Source of the DNA: a bacterium
GTDB taxonomy: Bacteria > Patescibacteriota > Minisyncoccia > Phycocordibacterales > UBA1550
Reading direction: 5' to 3'
Assembly (NCBI GenBank): GCA_021823825.1
Contig: JAKANJ010000044.1
Location: forward strand, 1 to 5,069
DNA: 5,069 nucleotides
Numbering within the stretch: position 1 is the first letter of the stretch; each line of letters starts with the position of its first letter. Position numbers and translations under genes: made by a program. The notes beneath the pieces are model-generated. The model worked only from the letters and a program-made list of their open reading frames with translations. It was not told the DNA's origin and searched no databases. Shown here piece by piece: positions 4,927-5,069 of this stretch.

Positions 4927-5069
4927 ATGGCAAATAGGCACCTTTCAAGAAGTATTGTGATGCAGACTCTCTACGAGTGGGATTTCCGTGGAGGTGCGCT
5001 GACTGATCTTGAGATTGAAAAGTCACTTGTGCGTGATGCAGAGGAATTTGCTCCAGGGGTTCATGATAT
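4927..5069 (+). CDS. nusB: Transcription antitermination protein NusB, N-terminal fragment (partial, runs off the right edge)
   Basis: The first 47 codons of a NusB-like protein are visible. It begins MANRHLSRSIVMQTLYEWDF, matching the family's opening helix: an Arg-rich RNA-binding N-terminus followed by a conserved A/M-Q-x-L-Y-x-W/x-D/E pattern. NusB pairs with NusE (ribosomal protein S10) on boxA RNA and supports antitermination of rRNA transcription. The continuation (RGGALTDLEIEKSLVRDAEEF) is helical and acidic, as expected for the second helix. The rest of the all-helical domain is outside the window. The ATG is chosen because the conserved region begins at once and a promoter lies directly upstream. 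The gene is separated from rpmF by 67 bases holding a terminator and its own promoter. Identification rests on the first 20 or so residues. Confidence 0.88.
   Translation, partial: MANRHLSRSIVMQTLYEWDFRGGALTDLEIEKSLVRDAEEFAPGVHD

Noticed and set aside
4630..4941. 103-codon minus-strand open frame across rpmF and the start of nusB
   Set aside because: It is antisense to the conserved L32 gene, its terminator and the nusB start; no signals support it.

Overview
This window reads as a compact bacterial housekeeping segment, about 93% coding, with no mobile elements, CRISPR arrays or RNA genes that I can see. The protein sequences look most like those of the Patescibacteria (Candidate Phyla Radiation, Parcubacteria-like). 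The evidence is a threonyl-tRNA synthetase that starts directly at its editing domain, a short DnaE that ends at its OB fold, the style of the L32 and NusB N-termini, and a tiny uncharacterised zinc-ribbon gene among core genes. This placement is an inference from sequence memory, not from a search. The genetic code appears standard: TGA ends the zinc-ribbon gene just before a clean terminator, so the TGA=Gly code of Gracilibacteria/SR1 is unlikely.

Layout. The left part is transcribed on the minus strand. In transcription order it holds a 131-residue coiled-coil/zinc-ribbon protein of unknown function (3468-3863), an intrinsic terminator (3426-3452), dnaE for the replicative DNA polymerase III alpha subunit (187-3381), and the first 51 codons of thrS (1-153, continuing off the left edge). 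The right part is transcribed on the plus strand: rnhB for RNase HII (3980-4582), rpmF for ribosomal protein L32 (4632-4859) with a terminator overlapping its stop codon, and the first 47 codons of nusB (4927-5069, running off the right edge). The two groups diverge from the 116-base gap at 3864-3979, where a palindromic GTATAC core offers a -10 element to both strands.

The genes serve core information processing: replication (DnaE), ribonucleotide removal from DNA (RNase HII), translation (ThrRS, L32) and transcription of rRNA operons (NusB). They probably do not form one operon, because each gene has its own plausible promoter.

The most interesting pattern is at the starts. thrS, dnaE, rpmF, nusB and probably rnhB carry a -10-like hexamer only about 7-15 bases before the ATG and have no Shine-Dalgarno sequence, so leaderless or nearly leaderless mRNAs are predicted. 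Only the unknown zinc-ribbon gene has a strong Shine-Dalgarno and room for a leader. I found no clear new multi-gene system. The zinc-ribbon protein and this start-site architecture are the best leads.
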